Source: Spirosoma rigui (GTDB lineage Bacteria; Bacteroidota; Bacteroidia; Cytophagales; Spirosomataceae). Taken from it: 64,000 nt of DNA. The notes under the pieces were generated by a model that worked only from the letters and a program-made list of their open reading frames with translations, searched no databases and had not been told where the DNA came from. This document shows, piece by piece, positions 43,232 to 55,227 of the stretch. The stretch is from assembly GCF_002067135.1 (NCBI RefSeq), contig NZ_CP020105.1, forward strand, positions 5,332,001 through 5,396,000, read 5' to 3'. How positions within the stretch are numbered: the first letter of the stretch is position 1; every line of letters begins with the position of its first letter. The position numbers were made by a program, and so were the translations under genes.

Positions 43232-45082
43232 CTATTGGTACCCCCGCGCCTGCAGGCCAAACAGCTCGGCGTAACGGCCGTCTTTTTCGAGCAACTCGTA
43301 ATGGCTCCCGATCTCCAGCAGGGTTCCGTTCTCCAGAACCAGAATCCGGTCGGCCATCCGGACGGTGCTGAACCGGTGTGAGATAATGACCGATGATTTA
43401 CCGTCTGTCAGCTGTCCGAAACGCTGGAACACTTCATACTCGGCCCGGGCGTCGAGGGCAGCCGTGGGTTCGTCGAGAATGATCAGCTGGGCGTCGCGCA
43501 TGTAGGCCCGGCCCAGTGCGACCTTCTGCCACTCGCCCCCCGACAACTCCACCCCTTTTCCGAACGAACGACCCAGTTGCTGATCATAGCCGCCCGAGAG
43601 TTTGGCAATGACCGTATCGGCCAGACTTCGCTGCGCCGACGTTTCGATGCGGGGCTGGTTGGTTCGCTGGTCGATGTCGCCCACCGCAATATTGATCCCC
43701 GCCGACATCTTGAATCGGGTATAATCCTGGAAGATAACTCCGATGTTGCGCCGAAGCTCTTCCAGATCATACTCCCGCAGGTCGTAGCCATCGAGCAGAA
43801 TACGCCCTTCAATGGGGTCATAGAGCCGGGCCAGCAATTTGACCAGCGTTGTTTTGCCTGCGCCGTTCTCGCCCACCAGGGCCAGTTTCTCGCCCGCCTG
43901 GAGCGTAAACGACAGGTTGCGCAGCGCCCAGCGGTCGGAGTTAGTGTATTTGAAACCAACATTCTCGAAGACAAACCCCTCCCGAATCGGTTTTGGAAAT
44001 GGCCGTATCGTGCTGGGTGAGTGAATGAGCGGCTTAATGGCGAAATAATCGAACAGATCCTGCAAGTAGATGGCTTCCTGCGTCAGGCTGCTGAACTGGA
44101 GTAGAATCCCTTCGAGCGAGCTGCGTACCTGCCGGAACGAACCCGCCAGAAACGTAAGATCACCCAGCGAAATCTGCCCGTTTACGGCCCGGGCCACGAT
44201 CCAGACGTAGGCACCGTAGTAACCCGCCGTACCGAGCGCGGTCAGCAACACCCCCCAGCCCGCCCGGCTGATGGCCAGCGCCTTGTTCTTCTGAAAAAAA
44301 TCGGTCGACAAACTCCGGAAACGGTCGATTAGGAAACCCGACAGCCCGAAGATTTTGACTTCTTTCGCCGTTTCGTCGCTGGCCCCTACGTAGCGCAGAT
44401 AGTCCAGTTCGCGCCGTTCGGGAGTCCACGACCGCGACAAAGAGTAACTGCGCTGGTTGAAGTAGTTATCCCCGATAAACGAGGGCGTTACGGCCACCAG
44501 AATCAGGAGCAGTAGCCAGGGATTGTACACCGCCAGACCAGCCGCCAGAAACCCAACCGAGATCAGTTCCTGCACCTGCCCGAACACACCGGACAGCAGC
44601 ACCGTACGGCCCGTTGTTTGCCGCCGGGCGCGTTCGAGTTTATCATAGAACGTAGCATCCTCAAACTGTTCCAGATCGAGCGTAGCCGCGTGCTCCATCA
44701 GGCGAACCGAGGTCTGGTTGGCAAACAGATCGCCGAGCAGGCCATCCATGAGCGCTACTGCCCGGCCCAGCGCCGTTGACAGAATGGCCATACCAAACTC
44801 GGCAATGACGAGCGTCCAGAGATAAGTGGTATCGTCGGGACCGCCCGGTGCCGACAGCCGAACCACCTCGTCGATGAGCAGTTTGCCGATGTAAAGTGTA
44901 GCGGCCGGGATAGCGGCCCGGACCAGCCGCAGGAGTGCATTCCCCATGAACAGGGCGGGCGATACCTCCCACACCAGTTTAAAAAATGCGGGCAGGTTGC
45001 CGAGGGCCGCAAACCGTTCGCGCCAGCTCAGTTCGTCCTTATTTTCAGGGGCATTACCCGTTCCTTTTGTTGTCTTTGCCAT
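43232..45082 (-). CDS. ABC transporter, fused permease and ATPase (exporter type)
   Basis: The 616-aa half-transporter has an N-terminal six-helix ABC transmembrane domain (about residues 35-345) and a C-terminal nucleotide-binding domain. Motifs are Walker A GENGAGKTT (404-412), the Q-loop IFQDYTRF, signature LSGGEWQKVALGRA, Walker B LIILDEPTAALDA and the H-loop VIISHRFSTVRMADR, all intact. It would work as a homodimer exporting a lipid, drug or peptide; no C39 peptidase domain is present. I chose the ATG at 45080-45082 (MAKTTKG) over a TTG at 45097. The gene is divergent from the thioredoxin-like gene. The substrate cannot be inferred from the neighbours. Confidence 0.93.
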   Translation of the reverse strand: MAKTTKGTGNAPENKDELSWRERFAALGNLPAFFKLVWEVSPALFMGNALLRLVRAAIPAATLYIGKLLIDEVVRLSAPGGPDDTTYLWTLVIAEFGMAILSTALGRAVALMDGLLGDLFANQTSVRLMEHAATLDLEQFEDATFYDKLERARRQTTGRTVLLSGVFGQVQELISVGFLAAGLAVYNPWLLLLILVAVTPSFIGDNYFNQRSYSLSRSWTPERRELDYLRYVGASDETAKEVKIFGLSGFLIDRFRSLSTDFFQKNKALAISRAGWGVLLTALGTAGYYGAYVWIVARAVNGQISLGDLTFLAGSFRQVRSSLEGILLQFSSLTQEAIYLQDLFDYFAIKPLIHSPSTIRPFPKPIREGFVFENVGFKYTNSDRWALRNLSFTLQAGEKLALVGENGAGKTTLVKLLARLYDPIEGRILLDGYDLREYDLEELRRNIGVIFQDYTRFKMSAGINIAVGDIDQRTNQPRIETSAQRSLADTVIAKLSGGYDQQLGRSFGKGVELSGGEWQKVALGRAYMRDAQLIILDEPTAALDARAEYEVFQRFGQLTDGKSSVIISHRFSTVRMADRILVLENGTLLEIGSHYELLEKDGRYAELFGLQARGYQ

Positions 45083-45228
45083 GTACGAAAAAGACAAGCC
45101 CGACCGGGGATTAGTTCACGGTTCGGCAGGCGTCCGGCAGGCCGCTGTGCAGGGGCTAACCAGCACCGGTTCCGGGCTGCGGGCAGGGCTGTTTTGCGAA
45201 AGAAATAGGCTGCCAGTTGTCCGGGTAG

Positions 45229-45236
45229 TACCTTTG
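45229..45236 (+). promoter_or_regulatory. promoter -7 box (TACCTTTG)
   Basis: This is an exact TAnnTTTG match, 32 bases upstream of the GTG start at 45268. Confidence 0.6.
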
Positions 45237-45267
45237 CCCGTATTCATTCACCCACGACCCGTAACCC

Positions 45268-45762
45268 GTGAAAACCGTTCTGTCTGGCTTGTTCCTTTGC
45301 CTCATGACCAGTCTGCTCCACGCGCAGCCGGCAACGGGCGTAACATTCTTCACGGGATCGTGGTCTGAAGCCCTGGCCGAGGCTAAACGACAGAACAAAC
45401 CCCTCTTCCTGGACATCTACACCAACTGGTGTCCTGCCTGCGGCCGCATGGCACGGGAAGCCTTTCCGAACGCTCGGGTGGGCGAGAAATACAACGCCCG
45501 TTTCGTCAATTACCAGGTCAACGCCGAGTACGGTGCCGGCATCGACCTAGCCCGCACCTATGGCGTTGCCAGCTACCCGACGGTCTTATATATAGCACCC
45601 AACGGCGAACTAATGCAGCGATCGGTGGGCTACACGGGCATCAACGGCCTGGTAACCCAGGCCGATATGGCGCTGGCTATTCCCAAACTCCGCAAATACC
45701 TCGCCAGGGGGGCCAAAGCTGCACGGGTCTACCAGGATAGCCTACGCCGTTTGAACGAATAA
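45268..45762 (+). CDS. periplasmic thioredoxin-like protein
   Basis: The 164-aa product starts with GTG and a signal peptide (about residues 1-20, MKTVLSGLFLCLMTSLLHAQ). The thioredoxin fold carries the active-site pair Cys55/Cys58 in NWCPACGRM and a cis-Pro loop in GVASYPTVLYI. The WEALxxAKxxNKPLFLDI-like lead-in (SWSEALAEAKRQNKPLFLDI) places it in the thioredoxin_7/DUF255-like group of periplasmic disulfide reductases. It probably keeps extracytoplasmic cysteines reduced. The partner that supplies electrons is not adjacent. Confidence 0.88.
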   Translation: MKTVLSGLFLCLMTSLLHAQPATGVTFFTGSWSEALAEAKRQNKPLFLDIYTNWCPACGRMAREAFPNARVGEKYNARFVNYQVNAEYGAGIDLARTYGVASYPTVLYIAPNGELMQRSVGYTGINGLVTQADMALAIPKLRKYLARGAKAARVYQDSLRRLNE

Positions 45763-45889
45763 CCGGCTCTGTTTCATGCCGAATCCCGTCAGCTGGCTTT
45801 CCTGATTGACATTAATTCGTTTTAATTCACAAAAACGGTACGGGCAACGTTTATGCATTAATCATTCAGCTGCTAACCATTTCCCTACC

Positions 45890-46384
45890 ATGAAGACGAA
45901 TAAGTTCACCAGGTTTTTTGAAGCATTTGCGTCCAGGGCTACCCGGGCCACGGGGTCGTCGACGGCTTTTTTGCTGGCGTTGACGACCATTGTCATCTGG
46001 GTTATTACCGGCCCTATTTTCGGCTACTCCGATACCTGGCAACTGGTGATCAACACCGGTACAACGATCATTACCTTTTTGATGGTTTTTCTGATTCAGA
46101 AATCGCAGAACAAAGACTCGATGGCCATGCAGATCAAACTGAACGAACTGATCGCCGTGAACCGCAAGGCGTCTAACCGGCTGCTTAATGTGGAAGACCT
46201 GAGCGAAGCCGAACTTCATGCGTTGCACCAGTTCTTCGGTCGGTTGGTTGAGAAGGCAAAAGCCGAGGACAGCCTGTCAGAATCGCACTCGATCGAAGAA
46301 GCCGAAGAAATTCACGAAGAGAAGCTGGAGGAAAAAGAGCACCGCCGGAACGAGAAGCGCGCCGAAAAACAAGCGGTACAATAG
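45890..46384 (+). CDS. low-affinity iron permease family membrane protein
   Basis: The 164-aa product has two membrane segments, about residues 22-42 (TAFLLALTTIVIWVITGPIF) and 50-70, with the family pattern TTIITFLMVFLIQKSQNKDSMAMQIKLNEL, seen here as two adjoining pieces. The last 60 residues are highly charged (EEIHEEKLEEKEHRRNEKR) and probably coiled coil. The family name comes from a fungal Fet4-like relation; iron transport by these short bacterial proteins has not been shown. The ATG at 45890 is preferred to a frame from 45806, whose extra residues precede the conserved start. Confidence 0.85.
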   Translation: MKTNKFTRFFEAFASRATRATGSSTAFLLALTTIVIWVITGPIFGYSDTWQLVINTGTTIITFLMVFLIQKSQNKDSMAMQIKLNELIAVNRKASNRLLNVEDLSEAELHALHQFFGRLVEKAKAEDSLSESHSIEEAEEIHEEKLEEKEHRRNEKRAEKQAVQ

Positions 46385-46584
46385 CCGGAACACCCGGACA
46401 GCCGGGGTAGCTGAACACCACGGCCAGACCCTGCTTTCGCGAAATACCACGTACCTAGATGTGGTGATTCTGACGTATCCGTTCCCGCACGACCAACGAC
46501 GGGATAATCCAAATCTGCCCTTGCAATCCGGCGCGTTTTTTCGTACATTAGCCTGATTACAGCGGGCCGCACAGGCCATTACGA

Positions 46585-48606
46585 ATGAATTTCAAACTAA
46601 CCTCAGAATTCCAGCCTACCGGCGATCAGCCTGCCGCTATCGAGAAGATGGTGAAAGGTATTCGGGAGGGCGAACCAGCTCAGGTACTGCTCGGCGTGAC
46701 GGGTTCCGGTAAAACGTTTTCGGTGGCAAACGTTATCGCCCAGACCAACCGGCCTACGCTCGTCCTGAGCCATAACAAAACGCTGGCCGCCCAGCTTTAC
46801 GGCGAGTTCAAGCAGTTTTTCCCCGAAAATGCAGTCGAATACTTCATTTCGTATTACGACTATTACCAGCCCGAAGCCTACATCGCCACGACGGGCACGT
46901 ATATCGAGAAAGACCTCGCTATCAACGAGGAGATCGATAAACTCCGGCTGGCCGCTACGTCGGCCCTGATGAGCGGCCGGCGCGACGTGATCGTTGTGGC
47001 TTCGGTGTCGTGCATCTACGGCATGGGCAACCCCGAAGAGTTCAAACGCAACGTGGTGCGGATTGGCGTGGGCGAGCAGATGAGCCGCAACCAGTTCCTG
47101 CACCAGCTCGTAAGCATCCTCTACAGCCGGACCGAAGGTGAATTTGCGCGGGGTAATTTCCGCGTCAAAGGCGACACGGTCGATCTCTACGTCGCCTATG
47201 CCGACTTCGCCTACCGCGTCATTTTCTTCGGCGACGAGATTGAAACCATCCAGCGTATCGACCCCAATACGGGCAAGAAAATATCCAGCGAGTCGCTGGT
47301 GACAATTTTCCCGGCTAACCTGTTCGTGACGGGACGGGATACGCTCAACGGCGCTATCCACCAGATTCAGGATGACATGGTGGCGCAGGTACGGTACTTC
47401 GAGTCGGAGTTTCGGGAGCAGGAAGCGACCCGCATCCGGGAGCGTACCGAGTTTGACCTGGAGATGATGCGGGAACTGGGCTACTGCTCCGGCATCGAGA
47501 ACTATTCACGCTACTTCGATAAGCGCCTGCCGGGTCAGCGGCCGTTCTGCCTGCTCGACTACTTCCCGGACGATTACCTGATGATCATCGACGAGAGCCA
47601 CGCGACCATCCCGCAGATACGGGCAATGTGGGGCGGTGACCGCTCGCGCAAAACGGCGCTTGTGGATTACGGGTTCCGGCTCCCCTCGGCGATGGACAAC
47701 CGGCCCCTCACCTTCCAGGAGTTCGAAGATCTGTGCGGGCAGTCGATCTACGTATCGGCTACGCCGTCCGACTACGAACTGCGCCGGAGCGAAGGCGTCG
47801 TGGTGGAGCAGCTGATTCGGCCAACCGGTCTGCTCGATCCCGAAATCGAAGTCCGGCCCAGCCTGAACCAGATCGACGATCTGCTCGAATCCATCGACAG
47901 TCGAATCAAATCCGGGGAGCGGGTGCTGGTGACGACGCTGACCAAACGCATGGCCGAGGAGCTGACCAAGTACCTGGAACGGGTGGGTATCAAAACCCGC
48001 TATATCCACTCGGAGGTGAAAACCCTCGACCGTGTCGAAATTCTGCGAGACCTGCGGCTCGGCCTGTTTGATGTGCTGGTGGGCGTAAACCTGCTGCGTG
48101 AAGGACTGGACCTACCCGAAGTGTCGCTGGTAGCCATTATGGATGCCGACAAAGAGGGATTCCTGCGCGACATCCGGTCGCTGATCCAGACCATTGGCCG
48201 GGCCGCCCGGAACGCGAACGGCAAGGTGATCATGTATGCCGATACCATCACTGGTTCCATGCAGAAAGCCATCGATGAAACCAACCGACGGCGGGCCATT
48301 CAGCTGGAGTACAACGCCGACCACGGCATTACACCTAAGACGATCTTTAAGTCGCGGGAGGCTATCATGGGCCAGACCAAAGTTGCCGACTCGAAGGCGA
48401 AAACGTTCTACGTCGAACCCGACGAAATCCGGATTGCCGCCGATCCCGTGGTGCAGTATATGGGTAAGAACGACCTGGAAAAAGTCATTCATGATACGCA
48501 GGTCAAAATGGAACGGGCGGCCCGGGACCTCGACTTCCTGGAAGCGGCCCGACTGCGCGACGAATTATTCCAGTTGCGGGATAAGTTGAAGAAAGAAACG
48601 GCCTGA
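46585..48606 (+). CDS. uvrB: excinuclease ABC subunit B
   Basis: The 673-aa product is the damage-verifying helicase of nucleotide excision repair. It shows GVTGSGKTF (Walker A, about 38-46), YYDYYQPEAY in the beta-hairpin region, the DEAD-box-like MIIDESHATIPQ, SVSCIYGMGNPEE, QTIGRAARN (motif VI) and a C-terminal UVR motif (LEKVIHDTQVKMERAARDLDFLEAARLRDE split over two helices) that binds UvrC. Length and motif order are standard. It is monocistronic with a strong terminator at 48672. No SOS-type box is recognisable upstream. Confidence 0.97.
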   Translation: MNFKLTSEFQPTGDQPAAIEKMVKGIREGEPAQVLLGVTGSGKTFSVANVIAQTNRPTLVLSHNKTLAAQLYGEFKQFFPENAVEYFISYYDYYQPEAYIATTGTYIEKDLAINEEIDKLRLAATSALMSGRRDVIVVASVSCIYGMGNPEEFKRNVVRIGVGEQMSRNQFLHQLVSILYSRTEGEFARGNFRVKGDTVDLYVAYADFAYRVIFFGDEIETIQRIDPNTGKKISSESLVTIFPANLFVTGRDTLNGAIHQIQDDMVAQVRYFESEFREQEATRIRERTEFDLEMMRELGYCSGIENYSRYFDKRLPGQRPFCLLDYFPDDYLMIIDESHATIPQIRAMWGGDRSRKTALVDYGFRLPSAMDNRPLTFQEFEDLCGQSIYVSATPSDYELRRSEGVVVEQLIRPTGLLDPEIEVRPSLNQIDDLLESIDSRIKSGERVLVTTLTKRMAEELTKYLERVGIKTRYIHSEVKTLDRVEILRDLRLGLFDVLVGVNLLREGLDLPEVSLVAIMDADKEGFLRDIRSLIQTIGRAARNANGKVIMYADTITGSMQKAIDETNRRRAIQLEYNADHGITPKTIFKSREAIMGQTKVADSKAKTFYVEPDEIRIAADPVVQYMGKNDLEKVIHDTQVKMERAARDLDFLEAARLRDELFQLRDKLKKETA

Positions 48607-48671
48607 TCGACTGACCAGTTTTGTAAGCGGCACGGTTTGCCGAATACATGTCACTTGCGGATAAATAGATT

Positions 48672-48706
48672 GAGGTGATGCAGGCAACTGTATCACCTCT
48701 TTTTTT
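48672..48706 (+). terminator. rho-independent terminator after uvrB
   Basis: An 8-bp stem (GAGGTGAT at 48672-48679 with ATCACCTC at 48692-48699) has a 12-base loop and is followed by seven Ts. Confidence 0.88.
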
Positions 48707-48852
48707 GTAATCCTGGTTTGACGCGCCGGATCGTGCCTGCCGACGGGTGCTTTATTGGTGGGCAAAAGCAGTAAACTCAAACCCATACGAACCAATCAGT
48801 TACATAATTACCTAACTTGTCGGCCACCACTCACCCACGACCAAATCAACTC

Positions 48853-49377
48853 ATGAAACGTATCCTGGTTATCCTCGGTGTGCTCGCCACCGTACTGCTC
48901 GTTGCCTTTTTTGTGCTGCGTTCCGTCACCAAATCAAACAGCCCGGCGGCCACCGCCGAAACCAGCCAGAATGGCCTGACCGTGAAAGTCGACTACTGCC
49001 GGCCGTATAAAAAAGGACGTACCATTTTCGGCGGACTGGTGCCGTATCAGAAAGTATGGCGCACGGGCGCGAACGAAGCGACCGTCATTGAGATCAACCA
49101 GCCGGTCACCATCATGGGCAAGCCCCTGAAAGCGGGTAAGTACTCCCTATGGAGCGTTCCCTTCCCAAACGGCTGGCAGGCTATCTTCAACCGCGAAACC
49201 GGCCAGTGGGGTACCAACTACGACTACACCCAGGATGCATTGCGCGTTATGGTCAACACCCGCCCCCACAGCCCCGCAGCGGAGCAGTTCACAATCAGTT
49301 TTGCGCCGGCCACGGGCGGCACAGACCTGATCCTCGCCTGGGACACCACCGAAGCCGTTATTCCCATCCGGCAGTAG
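48853..49377 (+). CDS. DUF2911 protein with N-terminal membrane anchor
   Basis: The 174-aa product has an N-terminal anchor (ILVILGVLATVLLVAFFVL) and a DUF2911 domain: VDYCRPYKKGRTIFGGLVPY, WRTGANEATVIEIN, GKPLKAGKYSLWSVP and WGTNYDYTQDALRV. The family is widespread in Bacteroidota as secreted beta proteins of unknown function. The ATG at 48853 follows a frame extension from 48817 that lacks family character. It converges with the esterase gene with only 8 bases between the stops and no terminator there. Confidence 0.88.
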   Translation: MKRILVILGVLATVLLVAFFVLRSVTKSNSPAATAETSQNGLTVKVDYCRPYKKGRTIFGGLVPYQKVWRTGANEATVIEINQPVTIMGKPLKAGKYSLWSVPFPNGWQAIFNRETGQWGTNYDYTQDALRVMVNTRPHSPAAEQFTISFAPATGGTDLILAWDTTEAVIPIRQ

Positions 49378-49385
49378 AACGTTAT

Positions 49386-50333
49386 TTACCGGCGAAAGCT
49401 ATCGGCAATAAACTTCAGGGCATCGGGCAGGCCCTCCCGCCAGTACGTCCAGTTATGCTCCCCGTTGCGAACCCGGTACTCGTGCGGAATCTTACGGTCG
49501 AGCAGGGCAATATGCAACAACGCGTTTCCCGCTGACAGCGCATCGTCGTCGCCACAGTCGATGTACCAGCGCACCCGGCTCAGGTCGCCCTCAGGGGCCG
49601 ACTTTGCCAGCGTGATCGGACTGTTCCGTTTCCAGGTGACCGTCAACCGGTCGTCACCCTTAACGGAGCCGCTGAACACCGGACCAAACACAGCGTTGTA
49701 GCGTTCGTCGGGAATGGCGGCAAACATTTCGTCGGTACGGGCCGAGGCACTGAGGGCGGCACAGGCGCCAAACAATTCGGGGTGGTGCATGGCCAGCGCC
49801 AGGGAGCCAAAGCCCCCCATGGACAACCCAGAGATGGCCCGGTATTCCCGCTGGGTACGCGTCCGGAACGATGAGTCGATATGCGGTATGAGTTCCTGCA
49901 CGAACATATCTTCGTACCGCACTTTACTCTGGTAGTCGTTGATGTACCACGTAGCGCCCCCGTTGGGCATGACAATGATCATGGGGGGCAGCTCGCCCGC
50001 TTTCACCCGCTCATCAACAAGGCGGTCAGCCTCACCAAACTGGACCCAGCTGGTTTCATTATCGCCGTAGCCGTGAAGCAGGTACACAACCGGGTAACGC
50101 CGGTTCGAAACGTAGTAGTCCGGTGGCAGGTAGATCGAGTAGCGAACGGCCTGGTTCATCAGGGAACTATTAAAACGCATACTTTCGAGAAGACGCGCCT
50201 GCGGAGCCGCCACAACGGGCACCGGACCATTGGACTGAGGAGTTGTCAGCTGGGTACGCCGTCGCGACTGGGCCGACGCACCCAGTGCCGACACCAGCAG
50301 CAATGAATATAACAGTATCGTACGAATAGACAT
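49386..50333 (-). CDS. secreted carbohydrate esterase (CE1/esterase D type)
   Basis: The 315-aa product has a signal peptide (LLYSLLLVSALGASAQ) and an alpha/beta-hydrolase esterase domain: VVYLLHGYGDNETSWVQ (oxyanion region), IIVMPNGGATWY, the nucleophile Ser171 in SGLSMGGFGS, an Asp-rich CGDDD segment and the catalytic His in NGEHNWTYW. These features match the family that includes feruloyl and acetyl-xylan esterases. It is divergent from a GH2 beta-galactosidase, suggesting joint action on plant-type polysaccharides, which is inference. A -7 box lies at 50369. Confidence 0.92.
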   Translation of the reverse strand: MSIRTILLYSLLLVSALGASAQSRRRTQLTTPQSNGPVPVVAAPQARLLESMRFNSSLMNQAVRYSIYLPPDYYVSNRRYPVVYLLHGYGDNETSWVQFGEADRLVDERVKAGELPPMIIVMPNGGATWYINDYQSKVRYEDMFVQELIPHIDSSFRTRTQREYRAISGLSMGGFGSLALAMHHPELFGACAALSASARTDEMFAAIPDERYNAVFGPVFSGSVKGDDRLTVTWKRNSPITLAKSAPEGDLSRVRWYIDCGDDDALSAGNALLHIALLDRKIPHEYRVRNGEHNWTYWREGLPDALKFIADSFRR

Positions 50334-50368
50334 GAAAACGCTGAATAGGTTAAGCTTCTAATTTATAC

Positions 50369-50376
50369 CAAATTTA
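50369..50376 (-). promoter_or_regulatory. promoter -7 box (TAAATTTG) for the esterase gene
   Basis: This is an exact TAnnTTTG match on the minus strand, 36 bases upstream of the ATG at 50333. A TTTG (CAAA at 50391-50394) follows after 14 bases, a little closer than usual for a -33 element. Confidence 0.6.
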
Positions 50377-50412
50377 ACCGGCATTGGGACCAAAGCGGTC
50401 ATTGGCCGGTAA

Positions 50413-53706
<3,294 letters not shown>

Positions 53707-54002
53707 ATAACGCTGAAACATAAACTATACACTCTACTAAATCAGTAGTCATTATGGCAAATTCAGGTACGTCGTTGCTGACCGGCGCGCATAGCCAATT
53801 TCACCTGCCATGAACGTAGCTAATCGACTGGTTAACAACCGTTATTTTCCCGTATTTACTGGTAAACGCCCAAGTCAGGCGCTCTGACGACCGGCAACAC
53901 TGTGTAAATTGATTACATTTGGGCACTAACACATGTTACGGCATACACAAAAGCCTTACATTAGCCTGTACACAACCTTTTTGTTCAAATCACCCTTACA
54001 GT
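53707..54002. other. 296-bp intergenic region with one promoter element
   Basis: It lies between the beta-galactosidase stop and the sigma-54-type regulator. The only supported element is the -7 box at 53914-53921. No terminator hairpin for the beta-galactosidase gene and no credible small gene is visible. Confidence 0.5.
53914..53921 (+). promoter_or_regulatory. promoter -7 box (TACATTTG)
   Basis: This is an exact TAnnTTTG match, 82 bases upstream of the ATG at 54003. It argues against the earlier in-frame start at 53919, which would overlap it. Confidence 0.55.
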
Positions 54003-55154
54003 ATGGCCAAGTTGATTATCGTGGACGACGAAAAAAGTATTCGGGCGGCACTACGCGATATCTTAGAGTATGAGGGCTACGATGTGGACGAAGCGAAGGA
54101 TGGTGAGGAAGGATTGGATATGATTATGCGTACCAGCTACGAAGTAGCGCTGTGCGACATTAAGATGCCCAAGATGGATGGACTTGAACTCTTGCTGAAA
54201 GCCAGTGAGGCTGGCAAGAGCACTCAGTTCATCATGATCTCAGCCTTCGGCAACGTCGAAAACGCCGTAGAAGCAACCAAGCGGGGCGCCTTCGATTTTA
54301 TCACCAAACCACCCGATCTGAACCGGCTCCTGATTACCGTTCGCAATGCCATCGAACGGGCCAAGCTGGTGCAGGAAACGAAAACCCTCAAGAAACGAAT
54401 CTATAAACTCAATGAGATCGTTGGCGAATCGGAACCTATCCGGAAAGTAAAAGATACCATCAACCGTGTGGCCGCAACGGAAGCACGTGTCCTCGTAACG
54501 GGCGCCAACGGCTCGGGTAAAGAGATGGTAGCCAAGCAGATCCACGAGAAAGGCAGCCGTGCCAGCATGCCCCTTGTAGAGGTCAACTGCGCGGCCATTC
54601 CCAGCGAGCTCATCGAAAGCGAACTGTTCGGCCACGAAAAAGGCGCGTTTACGGGTGCCGTAGCCCGGCGAGTCGGCAAGTTCGAGCAGGCCGACAGTGG
54701 TACGCTGTTCCTCGATGAGATTGGCGACATGAGCCTGTCGGCCCAGGCTAAGGTGTTGCGCGCGCTGCAGGAGAACAAGATTACCCGTGTGGGGGGCGAT
54801 AAGGAAATCAAAGTCAACGTACGGGTCATTGCCGCTACGAACAAAGACCTCCGGCAGGAGATTGCAAACGGTAACTTCCGCGAAGACTTATTCCACCGCC
54901 TGAGCGTGATCGTGATCAACGTACCGCCCCTGGCCGAACGCCGGAGCGACATCGTCCTCCTGGCCGATAAATTTTTGCAGGATATTGCCACTGAATACGG
55001 CTCTCCCCTCAAGGATATGACGCCCGACGCCATGCTGTATCTACAGTCGCTGCCCTGGACGGGTAACGTTCGCGAACTGCGCAACGTCATCGAACGACTC
55101 GTGATCATGTGCGGTGATCAGATCACCCTCGATGATGTGAAGCTGTACGCGTAA
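54003..55154 (+). CDS. NtrC-type response regulator lacking a DNA-binding domain
   Basis: The 383-aa product has a receiver domain (residues 1-120; acidic pocket VDDE, phosphoacceptor Asp52 in CDIKMP) and a sigma-54-activating AAA+ domain (about 138-370). The latter includes Walker A TGANGSGKE (166-174), ESELFGHEKGAFTGA with the sigma-54 contact loop at 214-219, Walker B GTLFLDEIG and the arginine-finger region FREDLFHRL. The protein stops at TLDDVKLYA, right after the AAA+ domain, so the C-terminal Fis-type HTH of NtrC is missing. The sequence around the stop is followed by a strong terminator, so truncation by frameshift is unlikely. It may activate sigma-54 from solution. The cognate kinase is not adjacent; the kinase at 57003 is a candidate. 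Confidence 0.93.
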   Translation: MAKLIIVDDEKSIRAALRDILEYEGYDVDEAKDGEEGLDMIMRTSYEVALCDIKMPKMDGLELLLKASEAGKSTQFIMISAFGNVENAVEATKRGAFDFITKPPDLNRLLITVRNAIERAKLVQETKTLKKRIYKLNEIVGESEPIRKVKDTINRVAATEARVLVTGANGSGKEMVAKQIHEKGSRASMPLVEVNCAAIPSELIESELFGHEKGAFTGAVARRVGKFEQADSGTLFLDEIGDMSLSAQAKVLRALQENKITRVGGDKEIKVNVRVIAATNKDLRQEIANGNFREDLFHRLSVIVINVPPLAERRSDIVLLADKFLQDIATEYGSPLKDMTPDAMLYLQSLPWTGNVRELRNVIERLVIMCGDQITLDDVKLYA

Positions 55155-55168
55155 ACATATACCAACGA

Positions 55169-55206
55169 CGGGACTAGTAGCCATCCGGCTGCTAGTCCCG
55201 TTTTTT
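55169..55206 (+). terminator. rho-independent terminator
   Basis: A 14-bp stem including one G-U pair (CGGGACTAG outer part at 55169-55177, complement at 55192-55200) has a 4-base loop and is followed by six Ts. It ends the response-regulator transcript before the convergent LuxE-like gene. Confidence 0.9.
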
Positions 55207-55227
55207 ATGGTTCTCGACCGAAACAGG

